Below are positions 47,404 through 57,457 of a stretch of DNA of 64,000 nt, piece after piece (position 1 is the first letter of the stretch; every line of letters starts with the position of its first letter). Made by a program: the position numbers and the translations under genes. The notes under the pieces are model-generated. The model saw nothing but the letters and a program-made list of their open reading frames with translations. It was not told the DNA's origin and ran no database searches. The stretch comes from Methylophilaceae bacterium (lineage in GTDB: Bacteria; Pseudomonadota; Gammaproteobacteria; Burkholderiales; Methylophilaceae), in NCBI GenBank assembly GCA_028823485.1, contig JAPKBG010000008.1, positions 1 through 64,000 of the forward strand, in the 5' to 3' direction.

Positions 47404-50067
47404 TTACTTTTCTTCATCTATTGACGTTTCATCACCGCCATTTTGTTGAGTATCACCTGCTGCATTATCTGTTTCACTTCCGCCAGCTTCAACCACCTCT
47501 ACTTCAGCGCCATCTACTCCAGCTTCATTGTCATCGGTCTCAACCACTTTTTCAAGTCCTGATAACTTCTCGCCTTTGCCTAAGTTAATCAGCGTAACGC
47601 CTTGCGCAGCGCGGCCCATATCGCGAATCTCTTTCACGCGGGTACGAATTAATACACCACCAGTAGTAATCAACATGATTTCATCATCTTCACTCACTAG
47701 TCTTGCTGCAACCGCTTTACCGTTTCGTTCGCTAATGGCAATCGCCTTAACACCTTGTGTTCCACGACCAGAACGACGGAAGTCGCTCAGCACAGTCCGT
47801 TTACCGTAACCATTTTCAGTCGCCACTAAGACAGACTGCTGATCATCACTAGCAATCAGTAATGAAAGCACTTGCTGCTCTGCTGGTAATTTCATACCGC
47901 GTACACCGCGTGTGGCACGGCCCATTGGTCGCACAGCATCTTCACTAAACCAAACCGCTTTTCCGCCATCAGAAACCAAGACGACATCCTGATCGCCATT
48001 GGTAATTTCAGCACCAATGAGGTAATCACCCTCATCCAATTTAATCGCAATAATGCCGTTTTTACGTGGCTTAGAGAAGTCACTCAAAGCAGTTTTCTTG
48101 ACCGTACCTTGCGCAGTGGTCATGAAAATATATTCATTCTCAGTAAACGCTTTTACCGGCAGAATCGCATTAATTTTCTCGCCCTCAGCCAATGGGAACA
48201 AGTTCACAATTGGCTTGCCGCGACCAACTCGGCTACCTTGTGGTACTTCATAGACTTTCAACCAGTACACTTGACCTAGACTACTGAAACATAGGATGTA
48301 ATCATGTGTATTCGCAACGAACAACTTATCAATAAAGTCGTCTTCTTTTGTTGGTGCGGCTTGTTTACCACGACCGCCACGACGTTGCGCTTGATACTCT
48401 TCTAATAACTGTGATTTCACATAACCTGTATGTGAAAGCGTCACCACCACATCTTGTGGCGTGATTAAGTCCTCTAGTGATAAATCACTTGTGCTCTCCA
48501 CGATTTCACTACGACGCTCATCACCAAATTGATTGGCGATTTCAGCCATTTCTTCTGCAATCATCGTTGACACTCTGCCAGGCGTTGCCAAAATATCTAA
48601 TAAGTCAGTAATCACATCCATGATGTCTTTATATTCACTAACGACTTTATCCTGCTCAAGCCCTGTTAAACGCTGTAATCGCATTTGTAGGATCTCTTGC
48701 GCTTGCAAATTAGATAGCTTGTAACCGCTAGGCGTTAAACCAAAATCGATAGACAAACCTTCTGGCCTAGATGCCTCCATTGCTGCACGTTTCAACATTT
48801 CTTCCACCACTGGAGAATGCCAACTGCGCTCCATCAACGTTTTCTTCGCTTCAGGTGGCGTTGGTGCGGCTTTAATAATCGCAATCATGTCATCCACATT
48901 GGCTAGTGCAACAGCAAGTCCTTCTAACACATGGCCACGGTTTCTGGCTTTTTTCAGCTCAAATACAGTGCGGCGTGTAATCACTTCACGACGGTGACGT
49001 AAGAACGCTTCTAAAATTTGCTTCAGATTGAGCAGTTGTGGCTGACCATCCAGCAGGGCCACCATATTCATACCAAACGTATCTTGCAATTGCGTCTGTT
49101 TGTATAGGTTATTCAGTACCACTTCAGGCACTTCACCACGTTTCAGCTCTATGACGACACGCATACCGGCTTTGTCGGATTCATCACGCAAATCAGAAAT
49201 TCCGTCAATTTTCTTATCATTGACCAATTCGGCAATCTTCTCGATCATGGTCTTCTTATTGACCTGATAGGGCAGCTCATCAATGATGATGGATTGACGG
49301 TTACCAGCTTTATCCAAATCTTCAAAGTGAGTACGTCCGCGCATGACCACGCGACCACGACCCGTACGATAGCCTTCTTTTACACCGACAGTGCCGTAAA
49401 TAATGCCAGCTGTTGGGAAATCAGGTGCTGGAATTAAATCAATTAATTCGTCTACCGTTGTTTCAGGATTTTTCAGCAAGGCCAAGCAAGCATTCAACAC
49501 CTCATGAATGTTGTGTGGCGGAATATTCGTTGCCATGCCCACCGCAATACCAGAACTACCGTTAATCAGTAGATTTGGAATACGGGCTGGCATAATCAAT
49601 GGCTCATGCTCTGAACCATCATAGTTAGGACCAAAATCAACCGTTTCTTTTTCAAGATCCGCTAGTAATTCGTGTGCGATTTTTGACATGCGGATTTCCG
49701 TATATCGCATCGCCGCTGCATTATCGCCATCAACAGAACCAAAGTTACCCTGACCATCAACCAACATATAACGCAATGAAAAGTTCTGCGCCATCCGAAC
49801 AATCGTATCGTAGACAGCAGTATCACCATGTGGGTGATACTTACCAATCACATCACCAACAATACGCGCTGATTTCTTATACGGCTTATTATAATCATTA
49901 CTCAGCTCGTGCATGGCAAATAATACGCGTCTATGCACAGGCTTTAACCCATCACGCACATCTGGCAACGCTCTTCCCACAATCACGCTCATCGCGTAAT
50001 CAAGATAAGAACGACGCATCTCGTCTTCTAAGCTAATTGGCAGAGTTTCTTTTGCGAATTGATCCAT
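47404..50067 (-). CDS. gyrA: DNA gyrase subunit A
   Basis: An 887-residue subunit. The quinolone-determining segment is [19 protein letters not shown] with Thr83 and Asp87 in E. coli numbering, and the catalytic residue is Tyr122 ([10 protein letters not shown]). The GyrA box QRRGGRG lies in the C-terminal wrapping domain, which separates it from ParC. It introduces negative supercoils with GyrB. The C-terminal tail of about 50 residues is very acidic. It heads the gyrA-serC-pheA-hisC-aroG group. Confidence 0.96.
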   Translation of the reverse strand: MDQFAKETLPISLEDEMRRSYLDYAMSVIVGRALPDVRDGLKPVHRRVLFAMHELSNDYNKPYKKSARIVGDVIGKYHPHGDTAVYDTIVRMAQNFSLRYMLVDGQGNFGSVDGDNAAAMRYTEIRMSKIAHELLADLEKETVDFGPNYDGSEHEPLIMPARIPNLLINGSSGIAVGMATNIPPHNIHEVLNACLALLKNPETTVDELIDLIPAPDFPTAGIIYGTVGVKEGYRTGRGRVVMRGRTHFEDLDKAGNRQSIIIDELPYQVNKKTMIEKIAELVNDKKIDGISDLRDESDKAGMRVVIELKRGEVPEVVLNNLYKQTQLQDTFGMNMVALLDGQPQLLNLKQILEAFLRHRREVITRRTVFELKKARNRGHVLEGLAVALANVDDMIAIIKAAPTPPEAKKTLMERSWHSPVVEEMLKRAAMEASRPEGLSIDFGLTPSGYKLSNLQAQEILQMRLQRLTGLEQDKVVSEYKDIMDVITDLLDILATPGRVSTMIAEEMAEIANQFGDERRSEIVESTSDLSLEDLITPQDVVVTLSHTGYVKSQLLEEYQAQRRGGRGKQAAPTKEDDFIDKLFVANTHDYILCFSSLGQVYWLKVYEVPQGSRVGRGKPIVNLFPLAEGEKINAILPVKAFTENEYIFMTTAQGTVKKTALSDFSKPRKNGIIAIKLDEGDYLIGAEITNGDQDVVLVSDGGKAVWFSEDAVRPMGRATRGVRGMKLPAEQQVLSLLIASDDQQSVLVATENGYGKRTVLSDFRRSGRGTQGVKAIAISERNGKAVAARLVSEDDEIMLITTGGVLIRTRVKEIRDMGRAAQGVTLINLGKGEKLSGLEKVVETDDNEAGVDGAEVEVVEAGGSETDNAAGDTQQNGGDETSIDEEK

Positions 50068-50204
50068 AGATTATTTCCGTTTTTTCTTCTAAGAAAATGT
50101 AGCTTACAAGCAACTATTAAGCGTGCTTTTTTATAAGATATTTATTCTTCAAATTTTAACATGATGTACGTTACAAAGGCAGTGTTTTAAGGAATTAATC
50201 CCAT

Positions 50205-50236
50205 AAAAAATGGGGCTTATAAAAGCCCCATTTTTT
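50205..50236 (-). terminator. Intrinsic terminator after metZ
   Basis: AAAAAATGGGGCTT and its exact reverse complement flank ATAA. Read on the minus strand the stem ends in a six-T run, 20 bases beyond the metZ stop. The symmetric A and T tracts mean it could act in both directions. Confidence 0.9.
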
Positions 50237-50255
50237 TAAACTAGAATCCAATCAA

Positions 50256-51443
50256 TTATGCATGCGCCAACAGTGCAAGATCTGCTTTCAAATCATCCTC
50301 ATGCTCAAGCCCTACGGCAATACGAATTAAGCTATCTTTCACGCCAGATGCCTCTCTCGCCTCCTTCGTCACACGACTGTGCGTTGTCGTTGCCGGATGT
50401 GTAATCGTGCTTTTTGCATCGCCCAGATTTGCAGTGATAGAAATCATTTTGGTTGCATCAATCAGTGTCCATGCAGCCTCTTGTTCTATTTGTCCCACTT
50501 TAGGCTTCACTTCAAAGCTCACAATACCGCCACCATTGCATTGTTGCTGCATGGCCAAGCCATGTTGTGGGTGAGATTGCAAGCCTGGATAAAATACACG
50601 CGCAACCTGTGGCTGCGCTTCCAACCAAGTGGCTAGCGCCAGCGCTTTGCGCGCATGTGCTTCCATACGTACTGGCAATGTTTCCAAACCTTTCAAAAAT
50701 ACCCATGCATTAAACGCACTCATGGTGACACCTGCTGAGCGTAAAAACCCATATACAGGCTCCATTAAGGATTTCGACCCTAGTACAGCACCACCTAAAC
50801 AGCGTCCTTGTCCGTCAATATATTTGGTTGCAGAGTGAATAATAATATCTGCACCCAAAGCCAGTGGCTTTTGAATTGCTGGCGTACAAAAACAGTTATC
50901 GACAACGAAATGCGCATCTGCTTGATGGGCAATATCAGCTAGAGCTTGAATATCACACACTTCAGTGAGTGGATTTGATGGTGTTTCGGCAAAAAACAAT
51001 TTAGTTTTAGGCGTGACAGCCGACTTCCACTCTTCGGCATCCGTCAACGAAACTAAGGTCACTTCCAAGCCCCAGCGTTCCAATATATTGGTAAACAACT
51101 GAATGGAGGTACCAAAAAGACTCTGAGAGGCCACGACATGGTCGCCTGCCGAACACAAGCCCATCACACAGGCCAAAATAGCAGACATGCCACTCGCGGT
51201 GGCAACACACTGCTCAGCGCCTTCCATTGCTGCTAATTTATCTTGAAAAGCAGTAACTGTTGGGTTGGTGAATCGCGAGTAGATATTACCAGGCTCCTCA
51301 CCACTAAACCGTGCTGCTGCCTGCGCCGCATTTTCAAATCGGAAACTAGAGTTCAAAAAGATAGCTTCTGAGTTTTCGCCAAACTCAGTTGGTTCATTGC
51401 CAGCCCTCACACTAATGGTTTCTAGATGATGTTTATTTGTCAT
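50256..51443 (-). CDS. metZ: O-succinylhomoserine sulfhydrylase
   Basis: A 395-residue Cys/Met-metabolism PLP enzyme. NIYSRFTNPTVTAFQDKLAAMEGAE-type sequence, FAETPSNPLTEVCDI and the PLP-lysine segment HSATKYIDGQGRCLGG are present. MetZ uses O-succinylhomoserine and sulfide to form homocysteine directly. It stands downstream of purF, as in many betaproteobacteria, but has its own leader with a SAM-II riboswitch and terminator, so it is controlled by S-adenosylmethionine. Confidence 0.93.
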   Translation of the reverse strand: MTNKHHLETISVRAGNEPTEFGENSEAIFLNSSFRFENAAQAAARFSGEEPGNIYSRFTNPTVTAFQDKLAAMEGAEQCVATASGMSAILACVMGLCSAGDHVVASQSLFGTSIQLFTNILERWGLEVTLVSLTDAEEWKSAVTPKTKLFFAETPSNPLTEVCDIQALADIAHQADAHFVVDNCFCTPAIQKPLALGADIIIHSATKYIDGQGRCLGGAVLGSKSLMEPVYGFLRSAGVTMSAFNAWVFLKGLETLPVRMEAHARKALALATWLEAQPQVARVFYPGLQSHPQHGLAMQQQCNGGGIVSFEVKPKVGQIEQEAAWTLIDATKMISITANLGDAKSTITHPATTTHSRVTKEAREASGVKDSLIRIAVGLEHEDDLKADLALLAHA

Positions 51444-51499
51444 TACTTTTTCTCTTAATTTATTGCCATGCTTAATTGATATCGATGCTGTCAGGCATT

Positions 51500-51532
51500 A
51501 AAAAACCCGTAGTAGCTCAAGGCTAAAACGGG
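51500..51532 (-). terminator. Intrinsic terminator in the metZ leader, downstream of the SAM-II aptamer
   Basis: On the minus strand CCCGT-TT-TAGC-CTTGA-GCTA-CT-ACGGG forms a two-part stem followed by TTTTTT. It lies 8 bases beyond the aptamer and 57 bases before the metZ start, so it most likely serves as the riboswitch expression platform. Confidence 0.82.
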
Positions 51533-51540
51533 CTTTTAAT

Positions 51541-51620
51541 CTCTCGCTTTAGCAGAATTTATTATGCGCTCGCAAGCTGAGTAAGGTCTTTTTTAATGTT
51601 GGCCACTCAAATCAGCGCAT
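51541..51620 (-). promoter_or_regulatory. SAM-II (SAM-alpha) riboswitch aptamer upstream of metZ
   Basis: On the minus strand, P1 is ATGCGCT (51620-51614) paired with AGCGCAT (51570-51564). After the 5' strand comes TGATTTG, and before the 3' strand comes GCTTGCG. AATAAA (51563-51558) and GCTAAA (51553-51548) follow. The order GCGCTGATTT ... TTGC-AGCGC ... ATAAA ... GCTAAA is the SAM-II consensus known from alphaproteobacterial and marine met genes. A loop of about 30 bases lies between the two halves. The class binds S-adenosylmethionine through a pseudoknot and represses methionine synthesis genes. Confidence 0.87.
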
Positions 51621-51624
51621 TTCC

Positions 51625-51653
51625 ATTTAACGCCTAATAGAAATAGATGTCAA
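51625..51653 (-). promoter_or_regulatory. Sigma-70 promoter of metZ
   Basis: A consensus -35 TTGACA (51653-51648) is separated by exactly 17 bases from TTAAAT (51630-51625). The predicted start of transcription falls at about 51618-51620, right at the first base of the riboswitch P1 helix, which supports both calls. Confidence 0.78.
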
Positions 51654-51696
51654 GTCGATTGCAACGTTTTACTGGCGATTTTTAAACAAACCTGAG

Positions 51697-53235
51697 CTAC
51701 ACCCTTACTTCTTCTTCCTCAGTATCGACTAGATTCAAATCCATTTGTGTCGTCGAGTTAGGCGGTCTATCTGTTTGTATTGAATCTGAGCGTAATGCCT
51801 CAATGCGATCTAAATAAACACTGTCTACATCACCAGTTACATAATGGCCATCAAAACAGCTGGAATCAAAATCATGAATATTGGGGTTTAATGCTAAAAC
51901 AACCGCTTCCAACGCTTTTAAATCTTGATAAATCAAGCCATCAGCACCAATTTCTACACATATTTCCGCATCGGTTCGGTCTGTTGCCAACAACTCATCG
52001 CGGCTTGGCATATCAATGCCATACACATTTGGAAAGCGTACTGGCGGCGCAGCAGAAGCAAAGTAGACTTTATTAGCACCTGCATCACGCGCCATTTGTA
52101 CAATTTGTTTAGAGGTCGTTCCTCTTACAATCGAGTCATCAATCAGCAATACATTTTTACCTGCGAATTCCACCCTAATCGGGTTAAGCTTTTGTCGCAC
52201 TGATTTTTTGCGCAACTCTTGGCCTGGCATAATAAATGTGCGTCCAATATAACGATTCTTAATGAAGCCTTCGCGATACTCCAAACCTAATGCCAATCCA
52301 GCTTGCAGTGCACTTGGACGGCTAGTATCTGGAATGGGAATAACGACATCAATATCTAAGTCACTCCACTCACGTTTAATTTTATCCGCTAAAGTCGCCC
52401 CCATATCTAAACGAGTCTGATAGACAGAAACACCATCAATCACTGAATCAGGCCTTGCCAGGTAGACGTATTCGAAAATACACGGTGTCAATTTCGACTT
52501 TTCAGCACATTGCTTACTAAATAAGTTGCCGTCCATATCGATAAAGACTGATTCACCTGGATCAACATCACGTACTAAAGTAAAGCCTAAAACATCTAAG
52601 GCAACACTTTCAGAAGCGACAATATGCTCAGTGCCTTTTTCAGTTTCCATTTTACCGATGACTAACGGCCTAATACCATTTGGATCACGGAAGGCTAGCA
52701 AGCCAAAATCAGCAATCATGGCAACAACCGCATAAGCGCCTTTACAGCGACGATGTACGCCTGCAACCGCATCAAAAGCCATATCATTATTCAGTACTGC
52801 ACTTTTAGACGTTCTTTCGATCTCATGTGCTAAAACATTAAGCAGCACTTCAGAATCCGATGAGGTATTGATGTGACGTAAGTCTTGTTTAAACATCTCT
52901 GATTTAAGCTGCTCAGAATTGGTTAAGTTACCATTGTGCGCAAGGACAATACCAAATGGAGAGTTCACATAAAAAGGCTGTGCTTCTGCGGCGCTAGATG
53001 AACCTGCTGTTGGGTAACGTACGTGCGCGATACCCGCATTACCATTCAAACTACGCATGTGACGTGTTTGAAAGACATCCTTAACTAAGCCATTGCTTTT
53101 GTGCATAAAGAACGTATTGCCATCACAAGTCACAATCCCTGCGGCATCCTGCCCACGATGTTGCAACACCAATAAACCGTCATACAACAACTGACTGACT
53201 GGATTCTTTCCTACAATACCTATAATTCCACACAT
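51697..53235 (-). CDS. purF: Amidophosphoribosyltransferase
   Basis: A 512-residue Ntn-hydrolase/PRTase. Cys2 in MCGIIGIVG is the glutaminase nucleophile after Met removal, with no propeptide. [12 protein letters not shown] and [12 protein letters not shown] belong to the glutaminase domain, and [18 protein letters not shown] is the PRPP-binding loop. No iron-sulfur cysteine set is present, as in the E. coli type. It makes phosphoribosylamine, the first step of purine synthesis. It follows cvpA by 43 bases. Confidence 0.96.
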   Translation of the reverse strand: MCGIIGIVGKNPVSQLLYDGLLVLQHRGQDAAGIVTCDGNTFFMHKSNGLVKDVFQTRHMRSLNGNAGIAHVRYPTAGSSSAAEAQPFYVNSPFGIVLAHNGNLTNSEQLKSEMFKQDLRHINTSSDSEVLLNVLAHEIERTSKSAVLNNDMAFDAVAGVHRRCKGAYAVVAMIADFGLLAFRDPNGIRPLVIGKMETEKGTEHIVASESVALDVLGFTLVRDVDPGESVFIDMDGNLFSKQCAEKSKLTPCIFEYVYLARPDSVIDGVSVYQTRLDMGATLADKIKREWSDLDIDVVIPIPDTSRPSALQAGLALGLEYREGFIKNRYIGRTFIMPGQELRKKSVRQKLNPIRVEFAGKNVLLIDDSIVRGTTSKQIVQMARDAGANKVYFASAAPPVRFPNVYGIDMPSRDELLATDRTDAEICVEIGADGLIYQDLKALEAVVLALNPNIHDFDSSCFDGHYVTGDVDSVYLDRIEALRSDSIQTDRPPNSTTQMDLNLVDTEEEEVRV

Positions 53236-53278
53236 ATGATGGTGTCGTCCTTAAATGTTACGCTATTTAATCACAAAA

Positions 53279-53770
53279 TTAATCAAACTTAGCATGCTTG
53301 CTCACACTTTCAGGCAACCATGGCAATGCTGATTTAACTAACATTTCAAGTGGTTCACTCAATACTGCATCGGTCCACATTTGTTCTTTTGGTAAACTAG
53401 TTAATCCTGCTAATAAAACCAATACACAGCTAATGAGCAAGCCCTTTGCAAAGCCAAAAAGCATCCCTAAAAAGCGATTAATCCGCCCTAGCCCGACTTT
53501 GCTAATTACGCCAGAAATCGCCATCGTTATTAAGCCATTCAGGAATAACACTGCAATTAAAAGGATGACAAAGGCAATGAGCGTCTTCAAGGCTTCTGTT
53601 GGAATCCCTTCAGGAAGAAATGTCGCTAACAAAGGCGAATAGGCTTTTGCTACATAAAAGGCAGCAATCCATCCTAAAATAGCCAACATTTCCTTCACTG
53701 CACCACGCATCATGCTCACCACTACGGATAAGCCAACAATCGCAATGACAGCATAATCAAAATAGGTCAA
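53279..53770 (-). CDS. cvpA: CvpA family membrane protein
   Basis: A 163-residue protein with four predicted membrane helices. FDYAVIAIVGLSVVVSMMRGAVKEML at the N-terminus and GRINRFLGMLFGFAKGLLIS match CvpA. The family is named for colicin V production and is nearly always upstream of purF; its biochemical role is unsettled. It lies 11 bases behind the SPOR protein gene. Confidence 0.92.
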   Translation of the reverse strand: MTYFDYAVIAIVGLSVVVSMMRGAVKEMLAILGWIAAFYVAKAYSPLLATFLPEGIPTEALKTLIAFVILLIAVLFLNGLITMAISGVISKVGLGRINRFLGMLFGFAKGLLISCVLVLLAGLTSLPKEQMWTDAVLSEPLEMLVKSALPWLPESVSKHAKFD

Positions 53771-53781
53771 ATGAAAATCCT

Positions 53782-54414
53782 TTACTTCTGGCTAACAACC
53801 ATGCCTGTCAAGCCGGCATCTTTAATATTTTCTAACGCGATAGCGGCTTCATTTCTACCTTCAAAAGTAGATGTACGTAAACGCGTTTTTTCACCCGTTG
53901 CCGCCTGCATTTTTTCAGTCACAGACTTGTAGCCAATCCCATCCAACATAATTTGTAATTTTTTAACATTGGCAATATCAGAAAATACGCCGATTTGCAC
54001 ATAGAATGGGTTGGCTTTTGATGCAGCCTCAGCATTCTTAGCAGTTTCTTTTGCAACCACTTCCTTCTTCTCTACCGTTGTTTTTATTTCAGCATTAGCT
54101 TCAACAGCTGCTTTAGGATTTTCTTTAGGGTTTACTGGAGTGACTTTTGGTAAAGCTAATTTTTTAGTGTTAACGGCTGTTTCGGCTTTCAAATCCTCGA
54201 TCGTAATCACTTCTTCACTAACAATCACTTCACCACCAGTAGATTCATAAGGCATTACGATAGTGATATTTTGCTGCATATCGGTTTTTGTGCGGTCTTC
54301 TAGCACGATTGGCAGTAAAATAAACATGAGTAAAACAAGTGCGATCGCACCCACTAGACGCCGCCGTGCACGTTTTTTGAAAATTAACCCTAGGTCAGAT
54401 TGATCCTTCTGCAT
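53782..54414 (-). CDS. SPOR domain cell-division protein (DedD-like)
   Basis: A 210-residue protein: short basic N-terminus (FKKRARRRLVGA), one membrane helix (about residues 17-37), a lysine/alanine-rich periplasmic linker (about residues 75-130), and a C-terminal SPOR domain beginning NPFYVQIGVFSDIANVKKLQ. SPOR domains bind denuded septal peptidoglycan. The location between folC and cvpA is that of dedD in E. coli. Its start directly abuts the folC stop. Confidence 0.88.
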   Translation of the reverse strand: MQKDQSDLGLIFKKRARRRLVGAIALVLLMFILLPIVLEDRTKTDMQQNITIVMPYESTGGEVIVSEEVITIEDLKAETAVNTKKLALPKVTPVNPKENPKAAVEANAEIKTTVEKKEVVAKETAKNAEAASKANPFYVQIGVFSDIANVKKLQIMLDGIGYKSVTEKMQAATGEKTRLRTSTFEGRNEAAIALENIKDAGLTGMVVSQK

Positions 54415-55728
54415 TTAAATCCCTTGAATATCTAAAGCGTCAATCGCATCGGCTACGGTGTAGAACGATCCAAAAACGATGATTCTATCATTTTTGTCGG
54501 CTTCAATACAGGCCGAACGCAATGCATCAGCGACATTATTGAACTGCTTTGTTAAGCCTTTTTCAGCTTCGGACTGCAAGTGGCTTTCTAGGTCTTTCGC
54601 TGTTGCACCACGTGCATTATGCGTGTCAGCCAAATACCAAAGTGAAATATGTGGTAACAACGCACTTACCACATGCTCAATATCTTTATCTGCCAGCATG
54701 GCAAACACACCCAATGTCCGTCCTTTATATGGCTTATCACTCAAATTATTCGCCAAAGAGTTGGCCGCTTGTGGATTGTGTGCAACATCCAAAATAATGT
54801 AGGGCGTTTGGCTGTACTGGTAAAAGCGTCCTAGCAATGTCACTGACTTAAGCGAATCACCAACATTGTCCAATGGAACAGGCAGCTGTTGATTTAAATT
54901 TTCTACTGCACATATTGCACATGCTGCATTATTAAGCTGAAAATCTCCCTGCAATGCTAATGGTGGCAGATACAATGTGTTTTCGCTCGCCTTATATTGC
55001 CAGCCCCGTGTTAATTTATTCACGTAAAAATCACGGCCAATCAAATGGAAATCAGCTTGAATCTGTTCTGCATAATCAACCACCGTATTAGGCGGGTTAA
55101 TATCGCCACAAATCGCTAGCTTACGTGGCCTATAGATACCTACTTTTTCAGCACCAATCTTTTCTCTTGTATCGCCTAAATAATCCATATGGTCCAAGTC
55201 AACACAGGTCACAATGGAACAAGTCGGTTCAAATACATTAACAGCATCTAATCGCCCGCCCATGCCCACTTCTAATATAGCAACATCTAAGTTTGATTGT
55301 GCGAAGTGCCACATGGCGGCCAACGTGCCCATCTCAAAATAGGTCAGCACCACATCACCACGCGCCGCTTCAATCGCAGAAAAAGCCTCACATAAAGCTG
55401 CATCTGAAATAGCTTGGTGATTAACACGCACCCGTTCGTTGTAATGTTTTAGATGAGGAGATACATAAGTGCCAACGCGATAACCGGCATCCAGATAGAT
55501 ACTTTCCAACATCGCGCAAGTCGAACCTTTTCCATTGGTTCCAGCAATGCTGATAATCGGGAATGATAGTATTAACTGTAAACGCTCAGCAACATCTTTA
55601 ACACGCTCTAAACTCATGGCAATTGATTTAGGGTGTAACGCTTCGATATACGCCAACCACTGCGCAAGAGATTTAGGCTTCCCTATACCAGGGCTCTCTC
55701 TACAGGGGTTCTCTGTTAAATCACTCAA
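54415..55728 (-). CDS. folC: Bifunctional folylpolyglutamate/dihydrofolate synthase
   Basis: A 437-residue Mur-ligase-type enzyme. The P-loop is SIAGTNGKGSTCAMLE, followed by YVSPHLKHYNERVRV and FEMGTLAAMWHFA, then DLDHMDYLGDTREKIGAEKVG. ILDVAHNPQAA lies in the third domain. It adds glutamate to dihydropteroate and folates. Order accD-folC-SPOR-cvpA-purF is conserved. It lies 26 bases behind accD. Confidence 0.94.
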   Translation of the reverse strand: MSDLTENPCRESPGIGKPKSLAQWLAYIEALHPKSIAMSLERVKDVAERLQLILSFPIISIAGTNGKGSTCAMLESIYLDAGYRVGTYVSPHLKHYNERVRVNHQAISDAALCEAFSAIEAARGDVVLTYFEMGTLAAMWHFAQSNLDVAILEVGMGGRLDAVNVFEPTCSIVTCVDLDHMDYLGDTREKIGAEKVGIYRPRKLAICGDINPPNTVVDYAEQIQADFHLIGRDFYVNKLTRGWQYKASENTLYLPPLALQGDFQLNNAACAICAVENLNQQLPVPLDNVGDSLKSVTLLGRFYQYSQTPYIILDVAHNPQAANSLANNLSDKPYKGRTLGVFAMLADKDIEHVVSALLPHISLWYLADTHNARGATAKDLESHLQSEAEKGLTKQFNNVADALRSACIEADKNDRIIVFGSFYTVADAIDALDIQGI

Positions 55729-55754
55729 GAAAGGTCGCGATCAAATATGGTTAA

Positions 55755-56615
55755 TTAATTTGATGCATGCATCAAATTAGATAGCACGTTATTTAGCTTA
55801 TCTCGCATTTCTCGGCGGTCAACAATCATATCAATTGCGCCATGCTCTAATAGAAATTCTGCTCGCTGAAAGCCATCTGGCAATGTTTCACGTACTGTTT
55901 GCTCAATCACACGCGGTCCAGCAAACCCAATCAAGGCATTTGGCTCAGCAATAATAATATCGCCTAACATAGCAAAGCTTGCAGACACACCGCCCATAGT
56001 AGGGTCAGTCAAAATCGAAATGAATGGCAACCCAGCCTCAGCCAATTTAGTCAAAGCTGCACTTGTTTTGGCCATTTGCATCAATGAAAGCAGGCCTTCT
56101 TGCATCCTTGCACCGCCACTAGCTGCAATACAGATGAACGGTGTTTTATTTTCAATCGCAGCATTGACGCCACGCACAAAGCGTTCACCAACGACAGAGC
56201 CCATTGAGCCACCCATGAATTTAAACTCAAAAGCAGCAACAACAACCGGCATCTCTAAAATAGCACCTTGCACAACAATAAGTGCATCCATTTCTTTGAC
56301 CGTATTTTGCGCATCTTTCATGCGTACTGTATATTTCTTACTATCTTTAAACTTCAATGAATCCATTGGCGCTACGTTTGCACCAATTTCAACTTGATTA
56401 CCTTCGTCTAGCAGGAAACTAATTCTGACTCTAGCAGAAATGCGATTATGGTGATCACACTGAGGGCACACTTCACCCGTTTTTTCTAAATCTGTTTTGT
56501 AAAGCACTGACTGACAGGCATCACACTTACTCCATAAGCCTTCAGGCATATTGCGCTTTTGCACATTGCCGACAGCATGTTTAATTTTTTGTGGAATTTT
56601 ATCTAACCAACTCAT
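55755..56615 (-). CDS. accD: Acetyl-CoA carboxylase carboxyltransferase subunit beta
   Basis: A 286-residue protein with an N-terminal zinc ribbon (CDACQSVLY ... CPQCDHH, residues 32-54) and a carboxyltransferase core with [20 protein letters not shown] and [20 protein letters not shown]. With AccA it transfers the carboxyl group from biotin to acetyl-CoA, the first committed step of fatty acid synthesis. It follows trpA by 19 bases. Confidence 0.96.
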   Translation of the reverse strand: MSWLDKIPQKIKHAVGNVQKRNMPEGLWSKCDACQSVLYKTDLEKTGEVCPQCDHHNRISARVRISFLLDEGNQVEIGANVAPMDSLKFKDSKKYTVRMKDAQNTVKEMDALIVVQGAILEMPVVVAAFEFKFMGGSMGSVVGERFVRGVNAAIENKTPFICIAASGGARMQEGLLSLMQMAKTSAALTKLAEAGLPFISILTDPTMGGVSASFAMLGDIIIAEPNALIGFAGPRVIEQTVRETLPDGFQRAEFLLEHGAIDMIVDRREMRDKLNNVLSNLMHASN

Positions 56616-56634
56616 CGCTTACCCCAATATTGTT

Positions 56635-57429
56635 TTAATCGATTGCTGTACGCAACTCTTGTATCAATGTGCCGATATTACTCATTAATGTTTCTTCACT
56701 AGACTGTTCTACGGTTAACACCGTACGACTACCAACCACTACAGCATCCGCAAATGCGGCCACTGACTTGGCGGTTGCCGCATCTTTTACACCAAAGCCA
56801 ACACCGATTGGCAAGTCCGTTTGTTTACGAATCTCAGCAACACGCGCCTTCACTTCGTCAACGTCTAAGTTAGCTGAGCCTGTCACGCCTTTAAGCGAGA
56901 CATAGTACAAGAAGCCAGTCGCTTGCTTCGCTACCAAATCAATGCGTTTTGCTTCCGTTGTTGGTGAAAGTAAAAAGATACAGTCCATATCGTTTTTATT
57001 CAACTCGGCAATAAAATCTTCAGACTCTTCAGGTGGATAATCAACCGTTAAAACACCGTCCACACCAGCCCCTTTTGCTGCCGTAGTAAATGTACCGAAT
57101 CCCATGGCTTCGATTGGGTTGGCATAGCCCATCAATACGACTGGCGTACAATTATCTTTAACACGAAATTCTTTGACTAAGGACAACACCTTACGCAAGC
57201 CAACTTTGTGTACTAATGCACGCTCACTTGCACGTTGAATTACCGGCCCATCCGCCATCGGATCCGAAAAAGGCACCCCCAATTCAATAATATCAGCACC
57301 ATTCTCCACCATAGTATGCATAAGATCAACGGTGAATTTTGGATGCGGATCACCTGCGATGATGTAAGGAATCAATGCTTTTTTATTGTTTGCTTTTAAG
57401 ATTGCAAACGTTTTTTTAATACGTGACAT
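56635..57429 (-). CDS. trpA: Tryptophan synthase alpha subunit
   Basis: A 264-residue TIM barrel. IELGVPFSDPMADGPVIQRA carries the catalytic Glu (residue about 49) and ILTVDYPPEES the catalytic Asp. YYVSLKGVTGS and GVGFGVKDA form the phosphate-binding loops. It cleaves indoleglycerol phosphate to indole for TrpB. It lies 28 bases behind trpB. Confidence 0.96.
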   Translation of the reverse strand: MSRIKKTFAILKANNKKALIPYIIAGDPHPKFTVDLMHTMVENGADIIELGVPFSDPMADGPVIQRASERALVHKVGLRKVLSLVKEFRVKDNCTPVVLMGYANPIEAMGFGTFTTAAKGAGVDGVLTVDYPPEESEDFIAELNKNDMDCIFLLSPTTEAKRIDLVAKQATGFLYYVSLKGVTGSANLDVDEVKARVAEIRKQTDLPIGVGFGVKDAATAKSVAAFADAVVVGSRTVLTVEQSSEETLMSNIGTLIQELRTAID

Positions 57430-57457
57430 AGTTGCGTTTTTATCTATTAAATGGCTT

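Noticed and set aside
47404-50067. Thr83 in GyrA as a quinolone-resistance mutation
   Set aside because: Thr at this position is wild type in several proteobacteria, such as Pseudomonas, and no other resistance change is visible.
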